Origin: CBDCWQ01 sp965223435
GTDB taxonomy: Bacteria; Myxococcota; Kuafuiibacteriia; Kuafuiibacteriales; Kuafuiibacteriaceae
Assembly: GCA_965223435.1 (NCBI GenBank)
Contig: CBDCWQ010000019.1
Coordinates: 682,001-746,000 of the forward strand
DNA length: 64,000 nt
Direction of reading: 5' to 3'
The notes beneath the pieces are model-generated. The model was not told the DNA's origin. It searched no databases and saw nothing but the letters and a program-made list of their open reading frames with translations. A program made the position numbers and the translations under genes. Each line of letters begins with the position of its first letter. Position 1 is the first letter of the stretch. This document shows, piece by piece, positions 1 through 8,795 of the stretch.

Positions 1-72
1 AGGCGGGCACACTCTGCCGCGTACAGCACGCCCGGCGCCTACACGCTTTCTGTAGAACTCAGCAAGCCGTAG
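1..72 (+). CDS. C-terminal end of an unidentified protein (partial)
   Basis: Frame 1 is open from the window edge to a TAG at 70-72. The last 23 residues include the stretch YSTPGAYTLSVELSKP, which reads like a natural beta-strand C-terminus. The rest lies outside the window, so no family can be assigned. The stop is followed by 35 bases and then the 3' end of the stress-protein gene on the other strand, so the two genes converge. The short length makes this tentative. Confidence 0.4.
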   Translation, partial: RRAHSAAYSTPGAYTLSVELSKP

Positions 73-107
73 CGCTCTTCGCATGGTGGCCGACCGAGAG
101 GCGAACT

Positions 108-608
108 TCATAGACCCGCGGAGGCGGTGTCACCAGGAGGTGGAGGTTTAGAGCGCACCACGAGCACGGCGCAAGGCGCCTGGTGTATGGTTTGGGAGCT
201 TACACTTCCGAGCAGCGCAGCTTTGACCAGGGACCTTCCTCTTGAGCCAATGACAATAAGGTCGACGTCGTGTTGTGTGGCGTAGCCCACGATCTCCACC
301 ACCGGGTTCCCGACCAAGGAAACGGTTTTTGGACTCCCGCCCAACTTCTGAAGCGCTTCTTCTGCTCTTTTTAGATCGGCGCTCGAGTCGTGGGCCTCAC
401 CCTCCGTAACTTCGTGATGGGAGCCGGACATGAAGTCTGTGATCGACGTATGCGTGGCATCATATACGGTGATCAGGGTGACTGAGGCGCCCAGAGGTTT
501 GGCGAGTTCAGCAGCCGTGATCGCCGCTTGGACCGCGCCGTCCGAGCCGTCAACAGGTACAAGAATCTTTCGAATCGGTGGTATGTTTTTGATGGTTGAT
601 TCTGCCAT
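108..608 (-). CDS. Universal stress protein, UspA family
   Basis: 166-residue single-domain universal stress protein. The N-terminus has the family's KILVPVDGSDGA strand and Asp. The C-terminal half carries the ATP-binding pattern G-x2-G-x9-G-S (GSRGRS through LLGS, about residues 122-136), followed by the final strand CAVLVV. Members with this pattern usually bind ATP and are cytoplasmic. Length is slightly above the usual 140-150 because of a short Pro-rich tail. It diverges from the MBL lipoprotein gene; the roughly 265 bases between them should hold both promoters. Nothing in the neighbourhood shows which stress it answers to. Confidence 0.88.
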   Translation of the reverse strand: MAESTIKNIPPIRKILVPVDGSDGAVQAAITAAELAKPLGASVTLITVYDATHTSITDFMSGSHHEVTEGEAHDSSADLKRAEEALQKLGGSPKTVSLVGNPVVEIVGYATQHDVDLIVIGSRGRSLVKAALLGSVSSQTIHQAPCAVLVVRSKPPPPGDTASAGL

Positions 609-843
609 GGTTCACGCTTGATCCTTTAACCCAACTCATGAGCAATGCCCGTGCCGAGCCCGCGGCCTGGAGCACCAAAGCGCGATCGCAGGCGGGCGCT
701 ACCAAACGGTGGACTCGTTGGCCGATCGTGTTTCCACTCGGAAACAACCTCTTTGGAGCGAACACCGCCCCGCCGAGGCCCTGGAGAGGGTGTCGAAAAA
801 CCCCAAGCTAGGCCGAGGGGACCGGATGGAAAAGCATTTGACA

Positions 844-880
844 TATGCATGCATATACATTGAATGTATATGCATGCATA
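844..880. promoter_or_regulatory. 37-base perfect palindrome, probable operator of the MBL/marR operon
   Basis: Bases 844-861 and 863-880 are exact reverse complements around a single base at 862, giving an 18-bp dyad rich in TGCATGCATA. MarR-family regulators bind such dyads and usually control their own operon. A marR gene is the second gene downstream. The palindrome covers the ATG at 874, so a bound protein or an mRNA hairpin could also block translation. The dyad is seen directly; its role as operator is inference. Confidence 0.65.
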
Positions 881-2685
881 AAATACCAATAACTTCGACG
901 GGTTTCGTTGGGTTCTTACTCGTTTCGTGCGCCCATGGTGATTACCGGCCAACGAACCTGCCCACCCCCATTGCCGTCGATTCAGAGTTGGAGGGTCTCA
1001 AGGTCTTGGCTGCGCTACCCGGTGCGCAATCCCCCACTCAACTTGCGCTTGCCCAGCAGTTCATGGCGACGGGACGAGGGTGGCAAGGTCTCGCCTACTT
1101 TGACCGCCATGACTCGGGCAGAGGACCCGTCGCACTGGCACTCCAGGGCGTATTTCGGGCGCACGTGGCCGACGAGGTTCCACTATGGAAACGCGTATCC
1201 TGGGTGGATGACGCGCTCGAGCGACTCGATCGTGCAGCAGCGTCCGGACACGCGGTTGCGAGGCTGTTTTTGGGCGTCGTCAGTGCGGCTGTGCCCAAAC
1301 GGTTCGGGCGTGCTCAAGTCGCGGTTCGAGAGCTGACGTGGGTTCGAGAGCACCCCCAGGTGTTTTTGGTATCGGTGGAACGGGGCGCACTATACGGGCT
1401 GGCCCAAGCCTATTCGAAGCTCGGCGACCACAAAAAATCAATGGAACTGTTACAGCGTTCTGGGCACAAGACACTCGACCCAAATCGCCCCGTCTTCTTC
1501 GATACCGCCGCCTGGACAGAAAAGGAGGGTTTTCGGTTCAGCTCGCCACCGCGGCTAGACGAAGTGGCCCCAGGCGTTTTTGTGGCTTCAGGCTATGATT
1601 TCGCCGACCAGATCTTTATCGATGCCGGTCCAGGTATCGTGGCGATCGATGCCTGTTCATCTCCTAAGAACGCTCGTGAAGCACTTCGTGCATTGCGAAC
1701 TCGAACCGAAAAACCAATCACGCACGTCATTGTCACGCATTCGCATCGTGACCATGTAGGCGGGCTGCGGGCATACGCAGCACAGGGCGTAGAAGTCATC
1801 GCACACAAACACCATCGAAAGGTTGCCGGGAGGCTCAAGCAATCGCCAGGTGTGAGAAACTTTTGGCCCGACGGTTGGCAGGAACCACCGCCGAATCCGA
1901 CAACAGTCGTCGAAACGCGGCAGACCGTAGTCATTGGGGAGCGCCAACTGGAACTCATTCCAACGACCGGCGGTGAAACCGAAGATGCGCTCTTGATTCT
2001 AGACAAGGCGACCTCTACCTTGGTCGTGGGCGATGTACTGATGCCGTTCCTAGGCGCGCCGTTTGTTAACGAGGGTTCTCCCGAGGGCGTCATCGACAGC
2101 ATTCGAACCATCCGATCCCTCTCACCCAAACAGCTCTTGCACGGGCATACGCCCTTGACGAAACTTTATCGCATGGCTGCGATGGCCGGGCTTGAATCCG
2201 CATTGTCGTCACTCTTGGCTGAAGTCCGAAACGAAATGGCAAAGGGGCGGTCGGAGGCCCAAGTGATCGCAAAAAATATTATCCCGGACCCGCTGCGAGC
2301 GGCACCCGCCGCAGCGCTGCCATACATTGTCATGCGCAACCATTTTATCCAGCGCACATTTCGCCAGGTCCAAGGCTATTGGGGGGGAGAAGGAGCGGGC
2401 TTGGCTCCCCAGACGCGAGCCGCCTGGGCACGGGCAGCAGACCTATTGACCGACAGCAACCCCGCCCGGTTTGAGCAAGCGGCTCAAAACCTGCTCCACC
2501 GGGGAGATCTCACGTTGGCCTTTGACATCGCAGACCTGGGCGTTCGCAGCTATCCTGACCACAAAGAACTACAACGAATTAGGTCGGATACCCTCCAGCG
2601 TCTGCGCGCCAAGTATCATGCCGTGAATCCTTTCAAATTTATCATTTATTCGGCCATGTCTGGCCAAGAGCTACCTTCACTATGA
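874..2685 (+). CDS. Metallo-beta-lactamase-fold lipoprotein related to alkyl sulfatases
   Basis: Predicted 603-residue envelope hydrolase. From the ATG at 874 the N-terminus is a lipoprotein signal ending in LLVSC. An upstream in-frame ATG at 826 has a better Shine-Dalgarno (GAGGGG) and would add 16 residues encoded partly by the palindrome, so the start is uncertain. The zinc motif HSHRDH lies at residues 289-294, with GGETED near 366 and GDVLMP shortly after as further MBL motifs. The C-terminal 120 residues (GDLTLAFDIADLGV, then AKYHAVNPF and SAMSGQEL) resemble the dimerisation and SCP-like region of SdsA1/YjcS alkyl sulfatases. The first 200 residues look TPR-like. The substrate is unproven; a sulfate ester or another ester is possible. 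Its stop overlaps the marR start by four bases. Confidence 0.75.
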   Translation: MHKIPITSTGFVGFLLVSCAHGDYRPTNLPTPIAVDSELEGLKVLAALPGAQSPTQLALAQQFMATGRGWQGLAYFDRHDSGRGPVALALQGVFRAHVADEVPLWKRVSWVDDALERLDRAAASGHAVARLFLGVVSAAVPKRFGRAQVAVRELTWVREHPQVFLVSVERGALYGLAQAYSKLGDHKKSMELLQRSGHKTLDPNRPVFFDTAAWTEKEGFRFSSPPRLDEVAPGVFVASGYDFADQIFIDAGPGIVAIDACSSPKNAREALRALRTRTEKPITHVIVTHSHRDHVGGLRAYAAQGVEVIAHKHHRKVAGRLKQSPGVRNFWPDGWQEPPPNPTTVVETRQTVVIGERQLELIPTTGGETEDALLILDKATSTLVVGDVLMPFLGAPFVNEGSPEGVIDSIRTIRSLSPKQLLHGHTPLTKLYRMAAMAGLESALSSLLAEVRNEMAKGRSEAQVIAKNIIPDPLRAAPAAALPYIVMRNHFIQRTFRQVQGYWGGEGAGLAPQTRAAWARAADLLTDSNPARFEQAAQNLLHRGDLTLAFDIADLGVRSYPDHKELQRIRSDTLQRLRAKYHAVNPFKFIIYSAMSGQELPSL

Positions 2686-3146
2686 CACGATCAAAGAGAC
2701 CAGGGCCTATCGATTTGGCCCTTTGCGAGCAGGTTGCCCACAGCTGTCCGGCGATGGCTCTTGGGAGCGCCGCACGAACCGTAGAGCGCGTCTTCGAACA
2801 GGCGTTCGATGGCCTCGAGATTGGCGGTCGTCAGTTCTCTTTGCTTGTGGCCATGGCCTTGATGGGACCATGCACCATCGCCCAGCTCGCCCATGCGCGT
2901 GGCCTGTCGCCCACGACGCTCAGCCGGAATCTTTCTCGCTTGGAGCACAAGGGTGTTGTTGAAATGGCCTCCGGTGAGGATCGCCGCGAACGTGTCGTAT
3001 CACTCACAAAGCACGGGCAAAAGGAACTCATGCGTGCGCTCGCCGCATGGCGTGGCGCAATGGAAAAAATCGAAAAAGCCGTCGGCGCCCAGCAGTTGGA
3101 GTCATTGCACAAGTCCCTTCGCATGCTGACAGACCGACTGGGTTGA
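2682..3146 (+). CDS. MarR-family transcriptional regulator
   Basis: 154 residues with the typical MarR winged helix-turn-helix: CTIAQLAHARGLSPTTLSR as the HTH, then the wing SGEDRRERVVSLT (about residues 65-110), flanked by dimerisation helices. The ATG overlaps the TGA of the MBL gene (ATGA), so translation is coupled. Family members are usually repressors released by small molecules. The palindrome at 844-880 is the obvious candidate binding site, which would make the operon autoregulated. The ligand is unknown, though a substrate or product of the MBL hydrolase would fit. Confidence 0.9.
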   Translation: MTRSKRPGPIDLALCEQVAHSCPAMALGSAARTVERVFEQAFDGLEIGGRQFSLLVAMALMGPCTIAQLAHARGLSPTTLSRNLSRLEHKGVVEMASGEDRRERVVSLTKHGQKELMRALAAWRGAMEKIEKAVGAQQLESLHKSLRMLTDRLG

Positions 3147-3336
3147 TGCCGAAGACACCAATCGCGGACATGAGCCGATCGAGTAGATCCCTATTGGGAT
3201 GTGGCGTGGCCTCCACCCATCTGAGCCCGCTTCCAACCTCGCATAAAGGAGATGGATCGACTCCCCATCGGCGTGCTTGTGCTATCGCAGACGCCAATGG
3301 CGCGCCCACGCATCGGCGATTGACCCGAGACACACG

Positions 3337-4437
3337 TTAAGCGCGACGACGCTGGGGCCCAGAAGAAGGCAGGACGGAATCCGCCTCCTGAGAGCCTGTA
3401 GAATGGGATCCGTTTTCGCCAGAGGGGCGACCGGCCGAAGGCGAGGATTGATCACCGTCGGGCAAAGTCACAACCAGCCTCGAGGTGATCGGCGCGCGGT
3501 CGTAGGGCAAAAAGACGTGATTGTCGGTAGGCTGGCCCTCGATGTAGTCCAGAAAGTCTCTTCTGGTGCCTAAGGTCGCAAAACGGCGTGCTTTACGTCC
3601 CGTCAGCACCGCCTCGCGGCCTTCCTCGATGAGGCCATCGAGCTCGGGGCGAAGCAGGGTCACCTGAATACCGCGCTCATCAAACTCAAGAAGGCGGGCC
3701 CCGTGGGGGAAAGCGACGGAAGAGGGGCTAAGAATGTGGTAAAAGCCGCCGGCTCGACCACGACTGGCAATACGCTGAATACGCGACGCATGGTGGTGCC
3801 CGCATAAATAGGCCCGCACCCGTGAGCAGCTGGCCAAAAGGGCGATCACCGCGTCCCGGTTTTGCACCAGGTACTCCCGGTCCCACGACTGAAGACCGTA
3901 GGGCTCCCATGCGCGGTAAAGAAGATGATGTCCGAGGACCACGATGTGTTTTTCGGTCGAGGACCGAAGCTCATCGGCCAAAAAAGCCATCGTCTCTTCT
4001 GAGACGTAGCCGCCCTCAGTCCCCATCAAGGCCGTATCGATTCCGATGACCCGCACCGCGCCTACAACTTCTGAGAAACAGTACTGCCCCTCTTTGAAGC
4101 CACGACCAGCAAGGCGCACGGCAACGTCTTGCAACGACACCCGACCAGCGCGAGGGAAAGCGGCCTCATGATTGCCCATCACATAATGAAACCTTCCGGC
4201 GGTTTCGGCCATGGCCGCAAATGCTTCAAGGTCTTCACGCCCGTGACTGCGGTTGTCGATATTGTCGCCACCGAACAAAACGCAATCGACGCTGCGTTCG
4301 CGAACCTGCCGCAAGAGGTCTTTGAGAATCGCAACGCTTTTGTGTTTCAGCGTCGCGTTTGGCCGACCGTGCGGCGCAATGTGGGCATCTGTAATGTGCG
4401 CCAGTCGCGTGACCACACCCGTGGGTCCGAACTGCAT
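3337..4437 (-). CDS. Calcineurin-like metallophosphoesterase (CpdA/Icc type)
   Basis: 366 residues with all the dinuclear metal motifs of the family in order: D17-x-H19, GGD58N, GN89H90, then GHH and GHHHAS. The arrangement is that of the class that includes cAMP phosphodiesterase CpdA, with no signal peptide, so a cytoplasmic phosphodiesterase is likely. The last 60 residues are a Ser/Gly/Arg-rich tail without clear structure. A strong Shine-Dalgarno (AAAGGAGA) precedes the ATG at 4437. The substrate could be cAMP or another phosphoester; the sequence alone does not decide. Confidence 0.82.
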   Translation of the reverse strand: MQFGPTGVVTRLAHITDAHIAPHGRPNATLKHKSVAILKDLLRQVRERSVDCVLFGGDNIDNRSHGREDLEAFAAMAETAGRFHYVMGNHEAAFPRAGRVSLQDVAVRLAGRGFKEGQYCFSEVVGAVRVIGIDTALMGTEGGYVSEETMAFLADELRSSTEKHIVVLGHHLLYRAWEPYGLQSWDREYLVQNRDAVIALLASCSRVRAYLCGHHHASRIQRIASRGRAGGFYHILSPSSVAFPHGARLLEFDERGIQVTLLRPELDGLIEEGREAVLTGRKARRFATLGTRRDFLDYIEGQPTDNHVFLPYDRAPITSRLVVTLPDGDQSSPSAGRPSGENGSHSTGSQEADSVLPSSGPQRRRA

Positions 4438-4655
4438 GATCTTCTCCTTTCAGAACCAACGGGGCCTCGGGCCTCTGGGCTGCCCGTAGACGAAATAACC
4501 CAGCGTAGCGGATCCCAACCGCGAATGATAGCCGGGGAGGACGCTCACCTACATGGTATAAACCATGTATCGAGGAGGCAGGGGCGGCAGAGAGGCGACC
4601 CACACGGGCACAAGTCGTTTGAGCAACGACTGAAAATGACCGACAAAACCTCCCG

Positions 4656-6068
4656 ATGCGTTCCCGCCCCGAGTTTCCCATCAGAATCCGAGATCCGATC
4701 CACGGGACCCTTCACCTGTCCAAAGCGGAAGTCGCACTTGTGGACCAGCGGGCCTACCAGCGCCTACGGATGATCAAACAGCTGGGCATGGCGGATCTGG
4801 CGTTTCCGGGGGCCACCCACACCCGCTATGCCCACGGCCTCGGCACCATGCACGTCGCCTCACGTATGTTCGAGGCGATCGCCCGCCCTTATGCCCTTTC
4901 AGAAGATGAGTACACGCGCCTCTTGCAGACTGTACGCTTGGCCGCCCTTTTTCACGACCTCGGGCATGCACCGCTGTCCCATACTACAGAGGCCTTCATG
5001 CCCCCGGTGAAAGACCTCAACCTCGGCGACTGGTGCTCCGGCTCCGAAAGCCGCCTGGCGAATCACGAAGACTATACGCTCAAAATACTCACCGACTCCG
5101 AACTCACCGGCGTCATTTCCGATCGCTTCAAAGACCTGGATGTCCGGCCTACGGACATCGCCATGCTGATCGCCGGACGACCGCACCGACGTGAAGATGC
5201 ACGTCGTTTTGTGGTGCGTGGCCACGATTGGATGCCCATTCTTCGCCAGTGTGTCAGCTCGGAGCTCGACGCCGATCGCATGGACTACCTTCTGCGCGAT
5301 TCGTACTACGCCGGGGTGCCCTACGGGCGCTACGACATGGAGTGGCTGCTCGACAACATGCTCCCCGTGAACACCCCTGCCGGCATTCATCTCGGACTGA
5401 ATGCACGTGCCAGCTTCGGTTTCGAAGACTACTTGCTCAGCCGATACCACATGTTCATGTCGGTATACTTCCACCATATACCTTCGGCCTATGAAGCCAT
5501 GCTCCGAAAACTGTACGAAGAAGGAACCGGAGAGCTCGACATTCCCACCGACATCGAAGGCTACCTCGAGTGGGACGATGTTCTTTTGCAGTCCAAACTC
5601 CGCGCCTCCCAAAGCCCGTGGGCCGCGCGAATCGTATCTCGGAACGCCTATCGTTTGGTCTTCGAGGAAAAAGAGCTGGTCGGTGGCGGCGCCCCATCGA
5701 GCTCCTACGACCGCGATGACAACACCCACGACCAAACAGAAGAAATTGCATACGCCTTGACCAAAAAGGGGATCGACGCCGTAACCCACGTGGTCAAAGG
5801 CCGCCTTTCGAAGTACTTTGGCATCCGGTCCAGTCAAACACCCCAAGAAGCAGGACTTGACCTCTTCCTGGTCGAAAAACAGCGACACTTTCCCGTAGAA
5901 GAGTACTCACCGCTCTATCGCCGCTACGCCGGAGCCATTCACCTTCGCCGCGTCTACGTGAACCCAGAGCGTTTTGAGGAAGCGCGCCGATGCGTCGAAA
6001 CCATGGGCCCCGGAACCGAAAGCGCAGGCGACGACGAGGACTTCCCGCAGACAGGGTTACCCCAATAA
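4656..6068 (+). CDS. HD-domain phosphohydrolase (SAMHD1/YdhJ-like)
   Basis: 470 residues. It begins with the signature of the dNTPase-like HD family, IRDPIHGTLHLS, followed by ATHTRYAHGLG (first metal His), FHDLGHAPLSH (the HD pair) and SSELDADRMDYLLRD (final Asp). This order matches SAMHD1-related proteins, which hydrolyse nucleotide phosphates, often dNTPs. Activity on dNTPs is inference from family. The region after residue 330 is less conserved and has an acidic tail. The gene diverges from the metallophosphoesterase with about 220 bases between them. Confidence 0.85.
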   Translation: MRSRPEFPIRIRDPIHGTLHLSKAEVALVDQRAYQRLRMIKQLGMADLAFPGATHTRYAHGLGTMHVASRMFEAIARPYALSEDEYTRLLQTVRLAALFHDLGHAPLSHTTEAFMPPVKDLNLGDWCSGSESRLANHEDYTLKILTDSELTGVISDRFKDLDVRPTDIAMLIAGRPHRREDARRFVVRGHDWMPILRQCVSSELDADRMDYLLRDSYYAGVPYGRYDMEWLLDNMLPVNTPAGIHLGLNARASFGFEDYLLSRYHMFMSVYFHHIPSAYEAMLRKLYEEGTGELDIPTDIEGYLEWDDVLLQSKLRASQSPWAARIVSRNAYRLVFEEKELVGGGAPSSSYDRDDNTHDQTEEIAYALTKKGIDAVTHVVKGRLSKYFGIRSSQTPQEAGLDLFLVEKQRHFPVEEYSPLYRRYAGAIHLRRVYVNPERFEEARRCVETMGPGTESAGDDEDFPQTGLPQ

Positions 6069-6163
6069 ATGCGCGCCCACCACACCGGATGGTGCCCCGC
6101 TGAACCCCATTCATAGCCATCGTCGGCTTGCCAAGCATTGCGGCCCTCGTCTAAGCCGCCCGG

Positions 6164-8686
6164 ATGGCGATTCCCATCATTGGTGCTTCAGACCCTCGAC
6201 CCGAGGCCGTTCTTTCGATCCCTGAAATCAGCCTTCCGGAACCAGAATCAGCCCCTGCAGCAGAGGGGGTGTTGTCCGAAAGCACCCTCAGACCTCTGTT
6301 GTCCCATGAAAACCCAATGGTTCGCTCTTTCGCACTCGAGCAAATAGAACACCTCAATGAAGAAACTTGGGACGATGCGGTCCTGAAGCTTGTCGACGAC
6401 GAAGACCCGCGCGTGGCTGCGGAGGCCATCAGCACAGTGGAGGCTCGCAAAATCCAAAGCGCGGTCGTAGCCATCTTGAAGCGCTTCGGATCTCAAGAGC
6501 CCGAAGTTGCTGGAGCGGCGGCCGAAGCGCTCGGAACCTTGGCACCGGACCAATTGCTTGAGGCGGTTCGAAGCCGAGGCCGCCTCGACGACGAAACGTA
6601 TCTTGCAACTCTCATTTCCTTAGGGACAAGCGGCTCCGACGAGGCCCAAACCTACCTCAGCAAAGCGCTGGACCGCTCTGGCGCCCTCGCAGGAGAACGC
6701 AAACGTATCCTTTTTCTCGCTTGCCTTCTGTCGGGCGAAGCCCAGCTTATCGGTAGAGTCCTGGGCTTTGCGATCTCGGAGTCCAAAGAATCCTCCACAA
6801 AGGACCCCGCTGCTCGCATTGCCCTTTCGATGGTTGCGGGGCTCACACCGGGACTTTATGACTCCAAAAAGGGCGCTGTGGCCTTCAATGCGACGACCGA
6901 GCGTCTCGTAGGCATCATTCCTGCTCTCATGGGCCCAGATGAAGTCGATTTCATCGAAAAAGCGCTCAAACAGCGAAACATCCAAGACATCCTTGGCGGC
7001 CTTTCGAACATCGCGCTCAAAGAGGGCAAAAAGCCTCAAACGCCAACTCTGGAGCGTATCGCCTCCCTCGCGAAGCGACGCCAAGCGCTCCTTGATGCGC
7101 TTGTCAAACGAAGCGAAGCCATCGGTGACCTGGGATTTGACGCCGGAGCCTTGTTTTTGTCGGTTGCCACCGAAGCCATCTATGCCATGGCCCCCTATTT
7201 TGAACCCGAAACCGGCGCCCTCGAGAAACTGAGCAAACTTTTAGACCTCGAGCTCCAAGACTTGACGTCCCCCCCGTTTGCCAAGGTCACTCAAGCCATC
7301 AAAAAAAAAGGCGAACGCCAACTGAGACCCGTACTTAGAATGCTGGTCGAAGGGCTCGACAAAAAAGACCTCGAAGAGCACCTGGTGCTCACCATCGTCG
7401 AAGAAGGGCATAGCCAACAGATCCTAGAGAATCTCTGTGAAGCAGAAGATCCCGCGGTGATCAAATCGGTTCTAGACGTGATGGCCAAAAGCCCAGAGCG
7501 TACCGAAACCGCGGTCCTGACTTTGTTAGGCGCCTCCCCCCTCGAGGAAGACGCCGTGGCGGTCGCCCTGCTGACCGCCCAACGGCTGCGCACAAAACGC
7601 ATTGCCCTGGCCATCGGAAGACGTTACTGGCAGCTTCGTCCCATTGCCCGAAGCCTACTGGCGCGAACCATGCTGCGACTCGGGGATCCGAGTCTTCTCC
7701 CCTTACTGAAGAGCCGCGCATACCGCGAAGAGCCCGAAGAGCTCGCCTGGGTGATCTTGTCGCTGGTGCATGGCGAACCGATGGAGAGCCAGCTTGAAGA
7801 CGCCCTGAACCGGACCATGAAAAAGCGGCGAGGGGAAGAACCAGACGATCAGCTTCAGGTCACGCTCCTATGTGAGCGCTGCCAAGAAAAACTCTCCTAT
7901 CGTTTTGAACGTGCACTGGTTGACGCCCAAAGCAAGGATCCATCAGGAGACCCGGCCTTTGTGGGCCCAGTGGTGTGTAAAGCCTGCGGCGGTCAAGACA
8001 CCCTAAAGGCAACCAGCGAGGCGGCCCGCGTTCTCACCGGGCATATGCTTGAGTTTCTGTCTCGTGCGAAGATGGGCCAGCCCGGCCCCCAGCCATTGGT
8101 GATGCCGGCAACAACCATGCTCGGCGGAAAAAGCATCGGCATGGCAGCCGCTTTTCGGCAACTGACGGAAGAAATAGCAACTTCGCCGGACGCGATCCGA
8201 CCCAGACTACACCGTGCACGGCTCGGGCTGGTGCTAAAACGCCCCAATGTTCAAGACGATGTGGACGCTGCGCTCCGCATTGATCCCGAATCCGTGGAGG
8301 CCAAAGCACTCCAAGCGGCATGGCTGATCCGAACCCAAGACCCAAAAACAGCGATGACGGTCGTGGCCGACGCCTTACGCGCTTTTTTGCGAGAACCGGC
8401 GCCAAGGATCTACGACGTCGCGGCCTCAGAAGCGTTGCAGGAAAATCTCGAGGACTACATTGTAGAGCTCGAAAAATCAGGAATCGAGCCGCCCTCCGAT
8501 CTGCCCCTTGCGGCGGCACGTGCACGTCTATCAACCGCCGTCGAAGAACCGCCCTCCCCCCCTAGACCCCAAGATGCACCGAAACGCGAACCCAGCAAAC
8601 GCACGCCTGGCAGGAACGACCCCTGCCATTGTGGAAGCAAGAAAAAGTACAAAAAATGCCACGGGAAACGCGCCTCAAGTGGGTGA
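6164..8686 (+). CDS. HEAT-repeat protein with zinc ribbon, TPR-like region and C-terminal SEC-C motif
   Basis: 840 residues. About residues 40-560 consist of alpha-helical HEAT-like repeats (for example SHENPMVRSFALEQI and DEDPRVAAEAIS). A four-Cys zinc ribbon follows (CERC, then CKAC, about residues 570-610), then a TPR-like helical stretch. The end is RNDPCHCGSKKKYKKCHG, a textbook SEC-C zinc motif like that at the SecA C-terminus. Family knowledge says SEC-C motifs bind zinc and mediate contacts with SecB or the ribosome. A scaffold or chaperone role is inference. No signal peptide. It lies 110 bases upstream of ychF in the same direction, and YchF is ribosome-associated, which would suit a translation-linked role. 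Confidence 0.75.
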   Translation: MAIPIIGASDPRPEAVLSIPEISLPEPESAPAAEGVLSESTLRPLLSHENPMVRSFALEQIEHLNEETWDDAVLKLVDDEDPRVAAEAISTVEARKIQSAVVAILKRFGSQEPEVAGAAAEALGTLAPDQLLEAVRSRGRLDDETYLATLISLGTSGSDEAQTYLSKALDRSGALAGERKRILFLACLLSGEAQLIGRVLGFAISESKESSTKDPAARIALSMVAGLTPGLYDSKKGAVAFNATTERLVGIIPALMGPDEVDFIEKALKQRNIQDILGGLSNIALKEGKKPQTPTLERIASLAKRRQALLDALVKRSEAIGDLGFDAGALFLSVATEAIYAMAPYFEPETGALEKLSKLLDLELQDLTSPPFAKVTQAIKKKGERQLRPVLRMLVEGLDKKDLEEHLVLTIVEEGHSQQILENLCEAEDPAVIKSVLDVMAKSPERTETAVLTLLGASPLEEDAVAVALLTAQRLRTKRIALAIGRRYWQLRPIARSLLARTMLRLGDPSLLPLLKSRAYREEPEELAWVILSLVHGEPMESQLEDALNRTMKKRRGEEPDDQLQVTLLCERCQEKLSYRFERALVDAQSKDPSGDPAFVGPVVCKACGGQDTLKATSEAARVLTGHMLEFLSRAKMGQPGPQPLVMPATTMLGGKSIGMAAAFRQLTEEIATSPDAIRPRLHRARLGLVLKRPNVQDDVDAALRIDPESVEAKALQAAWLIRTQDPKTAMTVVADALRAFLREPAPRIYDVAASEALQENLEDYIVELEKSGIEPPSDLPLAAARARLSTAVEEPPSPPRPQDAPKREPSKRTPGRNDPCHCGSKKKYKKCHGKRASSG

Positions 8687-8795
8687 GTCACAAAGCATCG
8701 ACCAAAACACCAAAGCGGCTCGGCCACGGGACCATTAGGCTTGACGTCTGCACCCACTCCTGCTTGTAACGACGCCACGGAGGGATGAGGCAGAG

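Noticed and set aside
4899..5888. 329-codon open frame on the minus strand
   Set aside because: Antisense to the HD phosphohydrolase, whose motifs are all present on the plus strand.
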